Below, piece by piece: positions 39,495 to 48,177 of a DNA stretch of 64,000 nt. The translations under genes were made by a program, and so were the position numbers. Each line of letters starts with the position of its first letter. The first letter of the stretch is position 1. Below the pieces are notes generated by a model. That model was not told where the DNA came from. It made no database searches and saw nothing but the letters and a program-made list of their open reading frames with translations. This stretch comes from Shimia sp. SK013 (GTDB lineage Bacteria > Pseudomonadota > Alphaproteobacteria > Rhodobacterales > Rhodobacteraceae): assembly GCF_001292625.1 (NCBI RefSeq), contig NZ_LAJH01000013.1, forward strand, positions 62,001-126,000, in the 5' to 3' direction.

Positions 39495-40182
39495 CTTTCA
39501 CCTCCGGTTGGTCCGCGTTCAAAAACCCCCGCGCCGTTTTGGCGGCATCCGTGATATGCGCCTCTACAGCGGCACGCGCGGTGGCGGCATCCCGGCTAAG
39601 AATTGCGTCATGAATTGACCTCATATGGCTCATGCCTGATGTTTCTCGGTCGCGAGCAGCAATGGTCAAAGCGCGTAGACGGCTTATTCTGCCGTTTAGG
39701 CGTTGCACGATGTCCCATGCGATTGTCTGACCTGCTTCCAGAAAGATAAGCTCATAGAACTTTGTGGTTGCTTGCAAAAGATCGGCCCATTCGGTGTCAT
39801 CCATAGTGGCTTCGACAGCATTTAGAGCACGGGTGAGTTTTGGACCAAAATTCCTGCCCTGAACCACAGTGCAAGCAGCAGCCGCGGACCCTTCCAACAG
39901 CAGGCGAACGTCGTATATCTGCTTGGCCTGATCCCAGCTTAACGTGGCGACGATGGGCCCCTGGTTGGGCACAATCTCAACCAGACCCTCAGCTTCGAGG
40001 TAGCGGATAGTTTCGCGCACGACAGTCCGACTGACGCCAAGCTGGTCACAAAGCGGACGTTCGACAAGGCGTTCGCCGGGTGCAAAGTGGCCAGCGATAA
40101 TGGCTTCCCGCATCCGGTGTTGCACGATGTCGCGCAGGGTTTGCGGGGCCTTGGTGATCTTTTTCAATTGGGTAACTGACAT
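39487..40182 (-). CDS. GntR-family regulator (FCD subfamily)
   Basis: The 231-residue protein has the GntR winged helix ('LRDIVQHRMREAIIAGHFAPGERLVERPLCDQLGVSRTVVRETIRYLEAEGLVEIVPNQGPIVA', residues 17-80) and an all-helical FCD ligand-binding domain (about 90-215) of the FadR/VanR type that often carries a metal ion. It is divergent from the monooxygenase operon, with a perfect palindrome between them, and is the likely repressor of both directions, released by a pathway carboxylate. Confidence 0.92.
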   Translation of the reverse strand: MSVTQLKKITKAPQTLRDIVQHRMREAIIAGHFAPGERLVERPLCDQLGVSRTVVRETIRYLEAEGLVEIVPNQGPIVATLSWDQAKQIYDVRLLLEGSAAAACTVVQGRNFGPKLTRALNAVEATMDDTEWADLLQATTKFYELIFLEAGQTIAWDIVQRLNGRISRLRALTIAARDRETSGMSHMRSIHDAILSRDAATARAAVEAHITDAAKTARGFLNADQPEVKDA

Positions 40183-40238
40183 ACTGCGTGCTTATCAGGG
40201 CGACCGAAGCGCTTCAAGCGTTCTTGACATACGGTCTT

Positions 40239-40250
40239 ATGGTATACCAT
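40239..40250. promoter_or_regulatory. Perfect 12-bp palindrome, probable GntR operator
   Basis: ATGGTATACCAT sits 34 bp before the first gene of the rightward operon and 57 bp before the GntR gene. FCD-type GntR regulators bind sites of the form TGGTnnACCA, so this is the likely operator. A TTGACA hexamer at 40224-40229 lies ahead of it, placing the site in the promoter. Confidence 0.6.
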
Positions 40251-40284
40251 GCTTTGAGACGACTCAGTAACCCAAGGAAATGCA

Positions 40285-40887
40285 ATGCCCGCTGAAATCC
40301 GCAAGACGCTGCTTCATGTTGAGAACACGCTGATCGAGGGCGGTAAAATTGCTGAAACGCCCCTCAAGATGATCGCGGCGGTCGCAGTGATAAAAAACCC
40401 ATGGGCAGGGCGGGGGTTTGTCGAGGATCTGCGTCCGGAGATCCATGAGTGTGCACCGGGGCTCGGTGAAATTCTAACCGAATTGATTCTTGAAGCCGCC
40501 GGCGGCGGTGACAAGGTGGAGGGCTACGGGAAGGCCGCTATTGTCGGTGTGAATGGCGAAGTGGAACATGCCTCGGCTTTGATCCACACCCTGCGGTTCG
40601 GAAATCATTTTCGTGAAGCGGTTGGGGCCAAGTCTTATTTGGCTTTCACCAATACGCGCGGCCCAGCAAACGCATCTTTGCAAATCCCTTTGATGGACAA
40701 AAACGATGGCGGCCGCCGCAGCCACTACTTGACCATTCAACTGTCTATCGCGGATGCGCCCGCCCCAGACGAGATCGTGGTTGCATTGGGAGCCTCAGTC
40801 GGCGGGCGTCCGCATCACCGCATCGGAGACAGGTATCAAGACTTGAAGGAACTTGGCCATGACGTTGACAACCCTGCGGCTGTCTGA
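40285..40887 (+). CDS. Amino acid synthesis (AA_synth/DUF1185) family protein
   Basis: The 200-residue protein matches PF06684: 'IRKTLLHVENTLIEGG', 'VAVIKNPWAGRGFVEDL', 'GYGKAAIVGVNGEVEHASALIH', 'FGNHFREAVGAKSYLAFTNTRGPA' and 'KNDGGRRSHYLTIQLSIADAPAPDEIVVALGAS'. Reported structures have a chorismate-mutase-like fold; the name has no biochemical basis. AAGGA about 9 bp upstream supports the start. It opens a five-gene operon with a monooxygenase system, so it may act on an early or late intermediate of a ring-cleavage pathway. Confidence 0.85.
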   Translation: MPAEIRKTLLHVENTLIEGGKIAETPLKMIAAVAVIKNPWAGRGFVEDLRPEIHECAPGLGEILTELILEAAGGGDKVEGYGKAAIVGVNGEVEHASALIHTLRFGNHFREAVGAKSYLAFTNTRGPANASLQIPLMDKNDGGRRSHYLTIQLSIADAPAPDEIVVALGASVGGRPHHRIGDRYQDLKELGHDVDNPAAV

Positions 40888-41668
40888 CCCATACGGCAAA
40901 CTGGCATTTCGCGAAGCAGGATCCGGGCAGCCGATTGTGCTGATCCATGGTGTCGGTATGCAGTCTGCCGCTTGGATGCGACAGATCGAAATGCTGTCCA
41001 AAACACATCGCGTGATTGCCCTCGACATGCCCGGTCATGGCGGGTCCTCGCCTCTCAGGCGCGGCGCGCAACTTCCTGAGTATGTTGATTGGCTTCAAGC
41101 CGCCTTGAGGGGTCTCCGCTTGGAACGCATAAGCTTGGCTGGTCACTCGATGGGAGCCCTGATCGCTCTGGGGTTTGCCGCTACCCACACACAAATGCTG
41201 GATCGCGTCGCAGTGCTGAATGGCGTCTACTGCCGGTCAAAGAACGCGCGCGCCGCGGTGGAAGAACGCGCAGCACAGATCAATGAAGGCGTATTTGATT
41301 TGGCAACGCCTTTGGCCCGATGGTTTGGCGACACACCCTGCGAGCAGATCGCGCGCGAAAAGGTTGCTGGGTGGCTGTCTGAGGTGGATTTGCAAGGCTA
41401 CGCAACAGCGTATGACGCCTTCGCACGCGGAGATACGACCTATGCCGACCGACTGGGCAATATCACCTGCCCACTGCTGGCTTTGACCGGAAGTGATGAT
41501 CAGAATTCGTCGCCTGAAATGGCGCGATCCATCGCCGCCGCCGCGCCGCTCGGGCAAGCGCTGGTGATAGAGGGGCACCGCCATATGGTTAGTTTGACAG
41601 CTGAAGAAGCGGTGAACACAGCCCTGCAAGAGTGGCTCGAAACAAAACAAAAAGTAGAGGCGCAATGA
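40859..41668 (+). CDS. Alpha/beta-fold hydrolase
   Basis: The 269-residue protein is a classic alpha/beta hydrolase: 'IVLIHGVGMQSAAW' (oxyanion region), nucleophile elbow 'LAGHSMGALIAL' with the catalytic Ser, and a late 'IEGHRHMVSLTAEEAV' with the catalytic His. It may open a lactone or hydrolyse an amide, ester or enol-lactone in the pathway, similar to RutD and PcaD in related pathways. It overlaps the preceding gene by 29 bp (ATG 40859) and the next by four, so the operon is tightly coupled. Confidence 0.9.
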   Translation: MTLTTLRLSDPYGKLAFREAGSGQPIVLIHGVGMQSAAWMRQIEMLSKTHRVIALDMPGHGGSSPLRRGAQLPEYVDWLQAALRGLRLERISLAGHSMGALIALGFAATHTQMLDRVAVLNGVYCRSKNARAAVEERAAQINEGVFDLATPLARWFGDTPCEQIAREKVAGWLSEVDLQGYATAYDAFARGDTTYADRLGNITCPLLALTGSDDQNSSPEMARSIAAAAPLGQALVIEGHRHMVSLTAEEAVNTALQEWLETKQKVEAQ

Positions 41669-42582
41669 CGGAATTTGACCCACGTGAACTGCGCGATGCC
41701 TTTGGGGCTTTCATGACCGGCGTGACCGTCGTGACCACCCATGACGTCGACAAAAAGCCAATCGGGTTCACCGCCAACTCTTTTTCCTCGGTCTCATTGG
41801 ATCCGCCGTTGGTTTCGATCTGCATTGCCAATAGTTCAAGTAACTATGACGCACTCGCAACCGCGTCGGGCTTTGCCGTCAATGTTCTGTCGGAAACCCA
41901 AAAGGATGTATCTAACACATTTGCCCGGCCGGTCGACGACCGTTTTGCCGCGGTGACCTGGCAGAACGGTCCGAACGGCGCGCCCGTCTTTGAGGATTGC
42001 TCGGCTTGGTTTGATTGTTCGATGTTCAAAACGGTTGAGGCCGGAGACCATCTAATCTTGATCGGCAAAGTTGAAGCCTTTGAGAACAGCACGAGACCCG
42101 GCCTTGGCTATGTGCGTGGTGCCTATGTGACCCCCGCATTGGAGGCCGAAGCACTCAGCAACACGTCCAACCTCCTGCTTTCGGTGTTGATCGAATACCG
42201 TGGGAAAGTTCTTTTGGTTGATGATGGGCGCGGCCAGCTTTCGTTACCTGAAATGCACGTCGGCAAGGAGGGTGTCTCAGCCGTTTTGCAAGGACTTATC
42301 ACGAGCAACGGTGCCGAAGCCGAGGCTGGGTTTATCTACTCGGTCTACGAAGATGAAGCCCGCGCAACGCAACACATCTCGTTCCTTTGTCAGGCAAGCA
42401 GGGGCACTGCGACGATCGGAGCTTTTGTCGAACTGTCTTCGACCACTCTGGCGGACATCGCAGACCCGGCTGTCCGCATCATGCTTGAGCGGTTTGCGAG
42501 CGAAAGCCGGATGGGGAATTTTGGGGTATATTTTGGCAACCACGTCAGCGGCAATGTTCGCGCGATGACATCAGGGAGTTAA
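41665..42582 (+). CDS. Flavin reductase with C-terminal Nudix-like domain
   Basis: The 305-residue protein starts with a flavin-reductase domain (residues 1-160): 'LRDAFGAFMTGVTVVTT', 'IGFTANSFSSVSLDPPLVSICIA', 'FAVNVLSETQKDVSNTFAR' and 'GDHLILIGKVEAFE'. This type supplies reduced FMN to a partner monooxygenase. The usual family ends there; here ~135 more residues follow ('LLSVLIEYRGKVLLV', 'VGKEGVSAVLQGLI', 'QHISFLCQAS') that look like a Nudix fold without its catalytic GX5EX7REUXEEXGU motif. It lies directly before the luciferase-like monooxygenase, its obvious partner. The role of the extra domain is unknown; it may sense a ligand. Confidence 0.88.
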   Translation: MTEFDPRELRDAFGAFMTGVTVVTTHDVDKKPIGFTANSFSSVSLDPPLVSICIANSSSNYDALATASGFAVNVLSETQKDVSNTFARPVDDRFAAVTWQNGPNGAPVFEDCSAWFDCSMFKTVEAGDHLILIGKVEAFENSTRPGLGYVRGAYVTPALEAEALSNTSNLLLSVLIEYRGKVLLVDDGRGQLSLPEMHVGKEGVSAVLQGLITSNGAEAEAGFIYSVYEDEARATQHISFLCQASRGTATIGAFVELSSTTLADIADPAVRIMLERFASESRMGNFGVYFGNHVSGNVRAMTSGS

Positions 42583-42585
42583 GGC

Positions 42586-43623
42586 ATGAAGTTTTCTCTT
42601 TTCGCTCATATGGAGCGTATTTCCTCTGATGAAGATCAAAAGCAGCTGTATGATGAGTTCGTTGAACTGTGCAAAATCGCGGACAAGGGCGGGATGCATG
42701 CGGTTTGGACTGGCGAACATCACGGGATGAACTTCACGATCTCGCCGAACCCGATGCTCAACTTGGTGGACATCGCACGCCAAACGACAAATGTGCGGTT
42801 GGGCACGGGCACCGTCATTGCGCCGTTCTGGCACCCGATCCGTCTGGCTGGCGAAGCTGCCATGACAGACATTATTACGGAAGGTCGATTGGATCTGGGT
42901 ATCGCACGCGGGGCGTATTCGTACGAGTATGAGCGCCTTGTGCCCGACATGGACGCTTGGGAAGCTGGGCAGCGAATGCGAGAGCTGGTCCCCGCAGTCA
43001 AGGCTTTGTGGAAGGGGAATTATGCCCACGAGGGAGAGTTCCATTCCTTCCCCAAAACCACGTCATCGCCCAAGCCCATCCAAGCAGATGGACCCCCAAT
43101 CTGGATCGCAGCACGCGACCCTAACAGCCACGAGTTTGCTGTGCAGCAGGGCTGCAACGTGCAGGTCACACCCCTGTGGAACGGAGAGCCGGAGATCGCG
43201 GACTTGATGAAGAAATTCAACGACGCTTGTGCGAAACACTCTGATCTCCCCCGTCCCAAGATCATGTTGCTCTTGCACACCTATGTCGGGGACAGCGATG
43301 AAGACAGCAAGCAAGCAGCCGTCGAACTCAATCGGTTTTATTGCTACTTTGGCGCATGGTTCATGAACAAGCGCGATGTCGATCAGGGCCTGATCGCACC
43401 GATGAGCGACGAAGAAATCGCGGCTCACCCCTTCTATACTCCTGAGGCGATGGAACGTGATCTGGTGATCGGAACGCCCGAAAAAGTGATAGAGCGTCTC
43501 AAAGTGTATGAGGCTTTAGGATATGACGAATACTCGTTCTGGATCGACAGCTCGATGCCGTTTGAGCGCAAAAAGGCTTCGCTTGAAAGGTTCATAAACG
43601 ATGTGATGCCGGCCTTCGCATAA
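42586..43623 (+). CDS. LLM-class flavin-dependent monooxygenase
   Basis: A 345-residue bacterial-luciferase-like barrel: 'FAHMERISSDEDQKQLYDEFVELCKIADKGGMHAVWTGEHHG', 'NVRLGTGTVIAPFWHPIRLAGEAAMTDIITEGRLDLGIARG', 'PIWIAARDPNSHEFAVQQGCNVQVTPLW' and 'IGTPEKVIERL'. Members use reduced FMN from a separate reductase to insert oxygen in alkanes, aldehydes, nitrogen heterocycles (as RutA opens uracil) or ketones. Its reductase is the gene just upstream. The substrate is unknown; the aldehyde dehydrogenase downstream suggests an aldehyde or semialdehyde product. Confidence 0.92.
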   Translation: MKFSLFAHMERISSDEDQKQLYDEFVELCKIADKGGMHAVWTGEHHGMNFTISPNPMLNLVDIARQTTNVRLGTGTVIAPFWHPIRLAGEAAMTDIITEGRLDLGIARGAYSYEYERLVPDMDAWEAGQRMRELVPAVKALWKGNYAHEGEFHSFPKTTSSPKPIQADGPPIWIAARDPNSHEFAVQQGCNVQVTPLWNGEPEIADLMKKFNDACAKHSDLPRPKIMLLLHTYVGDSDEDSKQAAVELNRFYCYFGAWFMNKRDVDQGLIAPMSDEEIAAHPFYTPEAMERDLVIGTPEKVIERLKVYEALGYDEYSFWIDSSMPFERKKASLERFINDVMPAFA

Positions 43624-43645
43624 GACGATGACAAGGAAAAACCAA

Positions 43646-45109
43646 ATGCAGAGATTTCAGCAGTATATCGATGGTGAGTTCCTGAACGGGAGTAGCCAGT
43701 TTGACAGCCTCGATCCTGCAACGGGTGCACCTTGGGCGAAAATGCCGGCGGCCTCCGGCGCAGACGTTTCCCGCGCAGTTGAGGCTGCGGATCGCGCGTT
43801 TCTTGCGCCTGATTGGGCCTTAATGACGGCAACCGCACGCGGGAAACTATTGATGCGGCTCGCGGACCTGATTGCAGACAACGCCTCCCATCTGGCCGAG
43901 CTGGAAACCCGTGACACCGGAAAAATCATCCGAGAAACCAGCGCGCAGATCTCCTATGTCGCGGACTACTACCGCTACTATGCCGGATTGGCCGACAAGA
44001 TCGAAGGCGCCCACCTCCCTATCGACAAACCCGACATGGAAGTCTGGCTGCGCCGTGAGCCCATAGGTGTTGTCGCGGCAATTGTTCCGTGGAATTCGCA
44101 GCTCTTCCTGTCTGCCGTCAAAATAGGACCAGCCCTTGCGGCGGGCTGTACTGTGGTTCTGAAAGCCAGTGAAGAAGGCCCCGCGCCCATGTTGGCGTTT
44201 GCACGCATTTTTGATCAGGCCGGTTTCCCCAAGGGCGTTTTCAACGTGGTCACAGGCGGACCCGAGGTTGGCGCCGCGCTGACCAGCCATCCGAAAGTCG
44301 CCCATGTGGCCTTTACGGGCGGCCCCGAAACCGCACGACATATTGTGCGAAATTCGGCGGAAAACCTGGCGTCAACCTCGCTCGAATTGGGGGGCAAGTC
44401 GCCCTTCATCGTGTTTGACGATGCTGATCTGGAAAGCGCGGTAAATGCGCAAGTTTCAGGGGTTTTTGCGGCCACCGGACAAAGTTGCGTGTCCGGCTCT
44501 CGTCTTGTGGTTCATGCTGATATCAAAGAGGCGTTTCTTGCGCGTCTCAAGGCAAAGGCCGAGGCGGTGGTGATCGGCGCACCTGATGATATGGCGACCG
44601 AGGTCGGGCCGCTTTGCACCCTTCGACAGCGCGACACCGCGCTGAGCCTGATTGCGCAATCTGTCAAACAGGGCGCCAAACTTGTGACGGGGGGCGTGGC
44701 TTTGGAACGCGATGGGTTCTACTTCCCGCCGACTATTTTGGATTGTGACGATGCTCCAGAGGCCGTCAGCCTGAGCCAAGAATTTTTCGGGCCGGTCTTG
44801 TCCGTCGTCAGCTTTCATACCGAAGCCGAGGCCGTTGAGATCGCCAATAGCACTCAGTTCGGTTTGGCATCGGGGGTGTTTACGCAAAACTTAACCAGAG
44901 CGCATCGCATGATCCGGGCAATCCGAGCAGGCATTGTATGGGTGAACACGTACCGCGCCGTCAGCCCAATAGCGCCATTTGGTGGCCACGGGCTGTCTGG
45001 TCACGGGCGCGAAGGCGGTATCGAAGCTGCTTTGGATTTCACCAAAGTGAAAGCCGTTTGGTTGCGAACCAGCGACGAACCCATTCCAGACCCTTTCGTG
45101 ATGCGTTGA
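43646..45109 (+). CDS. Aldehyde dehydrogenase (NAD(P)+)
   Basis: The 487-residue protein is a standard class 3-fold ALDH: 'PWNSQLFLSAVKIGPALAAGCTVVLKASEEGP', 'FTGGPETARHIV', catalytic Glu in 'SLELGGKSPFIVFDD' and catalytic Cys in 'ATGQSCVSGSRL'. Such enzymes oxidise semialdehydes to acids. It ends the five-gene operon. AAGGA lies 9 bp before ATG 43646; an ATG at 43628 is possible. Downstream, 45110-45257 shows no gene. Confidence 0.93.
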   Translation: MQRFQQYIDGEFLNGSSQFDSLDPATGAPWAKMPAASGADVSRAVEAADRAFLAPDWALMTATARGKLLMRLADLIADNASHLAELETRDTGKIIRETSAQISYVADYYRYYAGLADKIEGAHLPIDKPDMEVWLRREPIGVVAAIVPWNSQLFLSAVKIGPALAAGCTVVLKASEEGPAPMLAFARIFDQAGFPKGVFNVVTGGPEVGAALTSHPKVAHVAFTGGPETARHIVRNSAENLASTSLELGGKSPFIVFDDADLESAVNAQVSGVFAATGQSCVSGSRLVVHADIKEAFLARLKAKAEAVVIGAPDDMATEVGPLCTLRQRDTALSLIAQSVKQGAKLVTGGVALERDGFYFPPTILDCDDAPEAVSLSQEFFGPVLSVVSFHTEAEAVEIANSTQFGLASGVFTQNLTRAHRMIRAIRAGIVWVNTYRAVSPIAPFGGHGLSGHGREGGIEAALDFTKVKAVWLRTSDEPIPDPFVMR

Positions 45110-45257
45110 CCGGCATCACGCGCACGTGACGTCTTCAAAAGTTCCCCATCGCCATCAGACGCGAACCCAACCCTTGTGTTCTCTCCCGGTCAAATCATTG
45201 TTCGTGGCGGTGACGTGGAGCGCGCCAAATGTGCAATCAACGGCGTGCAAAGGCCCT

Positions 45258-45716
45258 CTAAACGGCCTCAGCGAACACGTTGGCCAACAATGCGGCCAAG
45301 GCATTTGCATCTTTGTGCGTGAACGCATCCGGCAAATCACTGTCCAGATCAAAGACCCCCAACAAGTCGCCTTTGCCATTCACAACCGGCAACACCAATT
45401 CTGAACGTGTCGACGTCGCACAGGCAATATGGCCCTCAAAGGCCTCGACATCCGCCACCAGCTGCACCTCACGCGTGCGCGCCGCGGCGCCGCAGACCCC
45501 CCGTGAGAACGGGATCACCAGACAACCGTGCCCACCTTGATAAGGCCCGATCTTTAGCAAGTCCGGCGCCACTACGCGGTAAAACCCTGTCCAGTCGAAC
45601 CGGTCGTCGCTGTGATGTACTTCACAGGTCAGCGTCGCCATCAACGACACTGTATCCGTTTCCCCTTCGGTCAACGCCAGCACCGTCTTGTTCAACTCGT
45701 CATAGTCCACGCGCAT
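45258..45716 (-). CDS. Free methionine-(R)-sulfoxide reductase (GAF-type, fRMsr)
   Basis: The 152-residue single GAF-domain protein has the three cysteines of fRMsr, here Cys65, Cys75 and Cys99, with the same 10- and 24-residue spacing as E. coli fRMsr (Cys84, 94 and 118). 'DDRFDWTGFYR' and 'LGVFDLDSDLPDAF' are other family motifs. It reduces the free R-sulfoxide of methionine with thioredoxin. It shares a short operon with an alpha/beta-hydrolase gene ending just upstream. Confidence 0.9.
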   Translation of the reverse strand: MRVDYDELNKTVLALTEGETDTVSLMATLTCEVHHSDDRFDWTGFYRVVAPDLLKIGPYQGGHGCLVIPFSRGVCGAAARTREVQLVADVEAFEGHIACATSTRSELVLPVVNGKGDLLGVFDLDSDLPDAFTHKDANALAALLANVFAEAV

Positions 45717-45719
45717 CGC

Positions 45720-46763
45720 TCAGCTTCCTTTAAACACGTCCTGCAGCCAATTGGCCGTTTTCTCGATCGCCTCATTGCCCTGTGGGATGACCTTGGTCAA
45801 TGACATGAACGCGTGGATTTGGCCCGGATAAGTCACCAACTCCACCGCGACGCCCGCCTTGCGCAACGCCTCCGCATAGACATGTGCGTCATCCCACAAA
45901 GGATCATGCCCGCCCGCCACAACAAACGCTGGCGACTGTGCCGCGAAAGTGTCGGTAAAAACCGCAGATATCCTTGGATCCAACCGGTCATGACCCTCCG
46001 GGATATACAGATCAAGATACCACCGGATCCGCGTGCCCGGCAACAACGGCTGATCCTGTAAATCCTGCATCGACTGTGCCGTCATCCGCGCATCCACCGC
46101 CGGATAAATCAACAATTGCGCCTTCGGCATCAGCAAGCCCGCCTTGGCGATGTCATGCATCAAAACCGCCGTCAGGTTGCCGCCCGCACTGTCGCCGCCA
46201 ACCACCAGCTGTGCGGCGTCAACCTGCAGCCCGGTCTCGCCTGCGATCAGGGCGCGGTAGCACGCTAAAACATCATCCACCGCCGCCGGAAACATATGCT
46301 CCGGCGCAAGACGGTAATCATACGACACGACCCGAATGCCCGCCAAATCCGCCAACCTTGCGCACAGCCCATCGTGGCTCTCAATCGCACCCTGAACCCA
46401 ACCTCCACCATGCAAATACAGCAACGTCGGCCCGGCAGCGTCAGGCGACACACCTGCTGGTGTATAGACCCGCGCGCGCCTCTCTCCATCGGCCCCCGGA
46501 AGCTGAATATCCACCATGCCAACACTGTTGGGCCCCGGTTTTTCCAGCTTCTGCGCGGTCTCCAAAAGCTGGCGACGGCTTTCCTCAACTGTGGGCATGT
46601 CGTTGATGTCACGCATCATAGCCACGGCCTCGCTGACCGCCTGCGCCTTGGCGTCGATCATGCGCCCCGCCACAACCGTGCGTCGCCCGCGATACATCCA
46701 TGCAACGATGGGTTCGGGCAGAAGAATTCTCAGCAGCCCGAAAAAGGTTTTCAACTTGGACAC
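45720..46763 (-). CDS. Alpha/beta hydrolase of the HSL (hormone-sensitive lipase) family
   Basis: The 348-residue enzyme has the HSL motif 'LYLHGGGWV' (oxyanion), the nucleophile 'VGGDSAGGNLTAV' and the C-terminal 'AGGHDPLWDD' Asp and 'YPGQIHAFMSL' His. It would hydrolyse short-chain carboxylic or lactone esters. GTG at 46763 has GGAGG eight bases upstream; a longer frame is possible. It ends three bases before the fRMsr gene. Confidence 0.88.
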   Translation of the reverse strand: MSKLKTFFGLLRILLPEPIVAWMYRGRRTVVAGRMIDAKAQAVSEAVAMMRDINDMPTVEESRRQLLETAQKLEKPGPNSVGMVDIQLPGADGERRARVYTPAGVSPDAAGPTLLYLHGGGWVQGAIESHDGLCARLADLAGIRVVSYDYRLAPEHMFPAAVDDVLACYRALIAGETGLQVDAAQLVVGGDSAGGNLTAVLMHDIAKAGLLMPKAQLLIYPAVDARMTAQSMQDLQDQPLLPGTRIRWYLDLYIPEGHDRLDPRISAVFTDTFAAQSPAFVVAGGHDPLWDDAHVYAEALRKAGVAVELVTYPGQIHAFMSLTKVIPQGNEAIEKTANWLQDVFKGS

Positions 46764-46823
46764 GACGCGCCTCCCACAGCTTCCCGCAAGTAAGCTGCAC
46801 CGAGACCGCGCCGTGTTCAACTG

Positions 46824-47996
46824 CTACACGCGTTCAATCGCGATCGCCGTGCCTTCGCCGCCGCCAATACAGATCGCGGCCACGCCACGCTTCAATCCGC
46901 GTTTTTCCAGCGCATTCAGCAACGTCACCATGATCCGCGCGCCCGACGCCCCAATTGGATGGCCCAGCGCACAGGCACCGCCGTTCACATTCACAATGTC
47001 ACGGCTCAGACCCATCTCATGCATGAACGCCATCGGCACCACAGCAAAGGCCTCGTTGACCTCCCAAAGGTCCACATCGTCTTTGGACCAGCCGATTTTT
47101 TTCAGCAACTTTTGCGCAGCGGGAACCGGCGCCGTGGTGAACAATCCTGGTGCTTGCGCATGGCTTTCGTGACCCAGAATACGCGCACGCACCTTTAGCC
47201 CCTGCGCCGTGGCCGCTTCCTCGGACGCGATCACCAGCGCGGCTGCGCCATCGGAAATCGATGATGCGTTCGCAGGTGTCACTGTGCCATCTTTGCGGAA
47301 CGCCGGCTTGAGCTGCGGGATTTTTTCAGGGCGTGCATTACCCGGTTGTTCATCCTCGCCAACAACCACGTCACCCTTGCGCGTCGCGATGGTCACGGCC
47401 GCCATCTCGCCCTCAAATGCGCCGGATGTCTGCGCCTCCAAAGCGTTGGACAATGACTTCAACGCATATTCGTCCTGCGCCTCGCGGGTGAACTGATAGC
47501 TCTCCGCGCAATCCTCGGCGAATGTGCCCATCAGGCGACCTTTGTCATAAGCATCTTCCAGACCATCAAGGAACATGTGGTCTTTGACCTCCTGATGTCC
47601 GATCCGCGCACCGCCGCGCATTTTCGGCAGCACATAAGGCGCGTTGGTCATGCTTTCCATGCCGCCCGCAATCATCAAATCCCGATCCCCGAGCGCGACA
47701 GAGTCAAACGCCATCATCGCCGCTTTCATGCCGGAGCCGCACATCTTGTTCAGCGTGGTGGCAGGCACTTCCTCGCCCAGTCCACCGGCAAACCCGGCTT
47801 GCCGCGCCGGTGCCTGTCCCTGACCGGCGGGCAAAACACACCCCATCAGCACTTCGTCCACAGTCGCCGTGCCTGCATCTTTCAGGGCCGCGCGAATCGC
47901 TGTGCCACCAAGCGTCGCTGCTTCGACACCATCAAACGCACCTTGGAATCCGCCCATCGGCGTACGTGCTGCACCGGCAATTACTACATTTTTCAT
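46824..47996 (-). CDS. Acetyl-CoA acetyltransferase (thiolase)
   Basis: The 390-residue thiolase has the nucleophile Cys in 'NKMCGSGMKA', and C-terminal 'NVNGGACALGHPIGASGARIMVTLL' (His) and 'AAICIGGGEGTAI' (Cys) motifs. It condenses two acetyl-CoA to acetoacetyl-CoA or runs the reverse, for polyhydroxybutyrate synthesis or ketone-body and amino-acid catabolism. Strong GGGGGAGAA lies before ATG 47996. No phaB neighbours it. It is divergent from a STAS gene 182 bp away. Confidence 0.94.
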   Translation of the reverse strand: MKNVVIAGAARTPMGGFQGAFDGVEAATLGGTAIRAALKDAGTATVDEVLMGCVLPAGQGQAPARQAGFAGGLGEEVPATTLNKMCGSGMKAAMMAFDSVALGDRDLMIAGGMESMTNAPYVLPKMRGGARIGHQEVKDHMFLDGLEDAYDKGRLMGTFAEDCAESYQFTREAQDEYALKSLSNALEAQTSGAFEGEMAAVTIATRKGDVVVGEDEQPGNARPEKIPQLKPAFRKDGTVTPANASSISDGAAALVIASEEAATAQGLKVRARILGHESHAQAPGLFTTAPVPAAQKLLKKIGWSKDDVDLWEVNEAFAVVPMAFMHEMGLSRDIVNVNGGACALGHPIGASGARIMVTLLNALEKRGLKRGVAAICIGGGEGTAIAIERV

Positions 47997-48177
47997 AGAT
48001 TTCTCCCCCAAATCAGATATTTACCCCTCGACGCGTATGGTTTGCACCACAAACCTTGCACCGATGTTGCAGCTTTCCTGCGGGATCTGGCAAAGGTGTG
48101 CAACATGTTCGCGCTCACTTATTGGTAAGGATTTTTGTGTATAGTTTTGTACTGACACATGGTTTCGGGAGATACTC

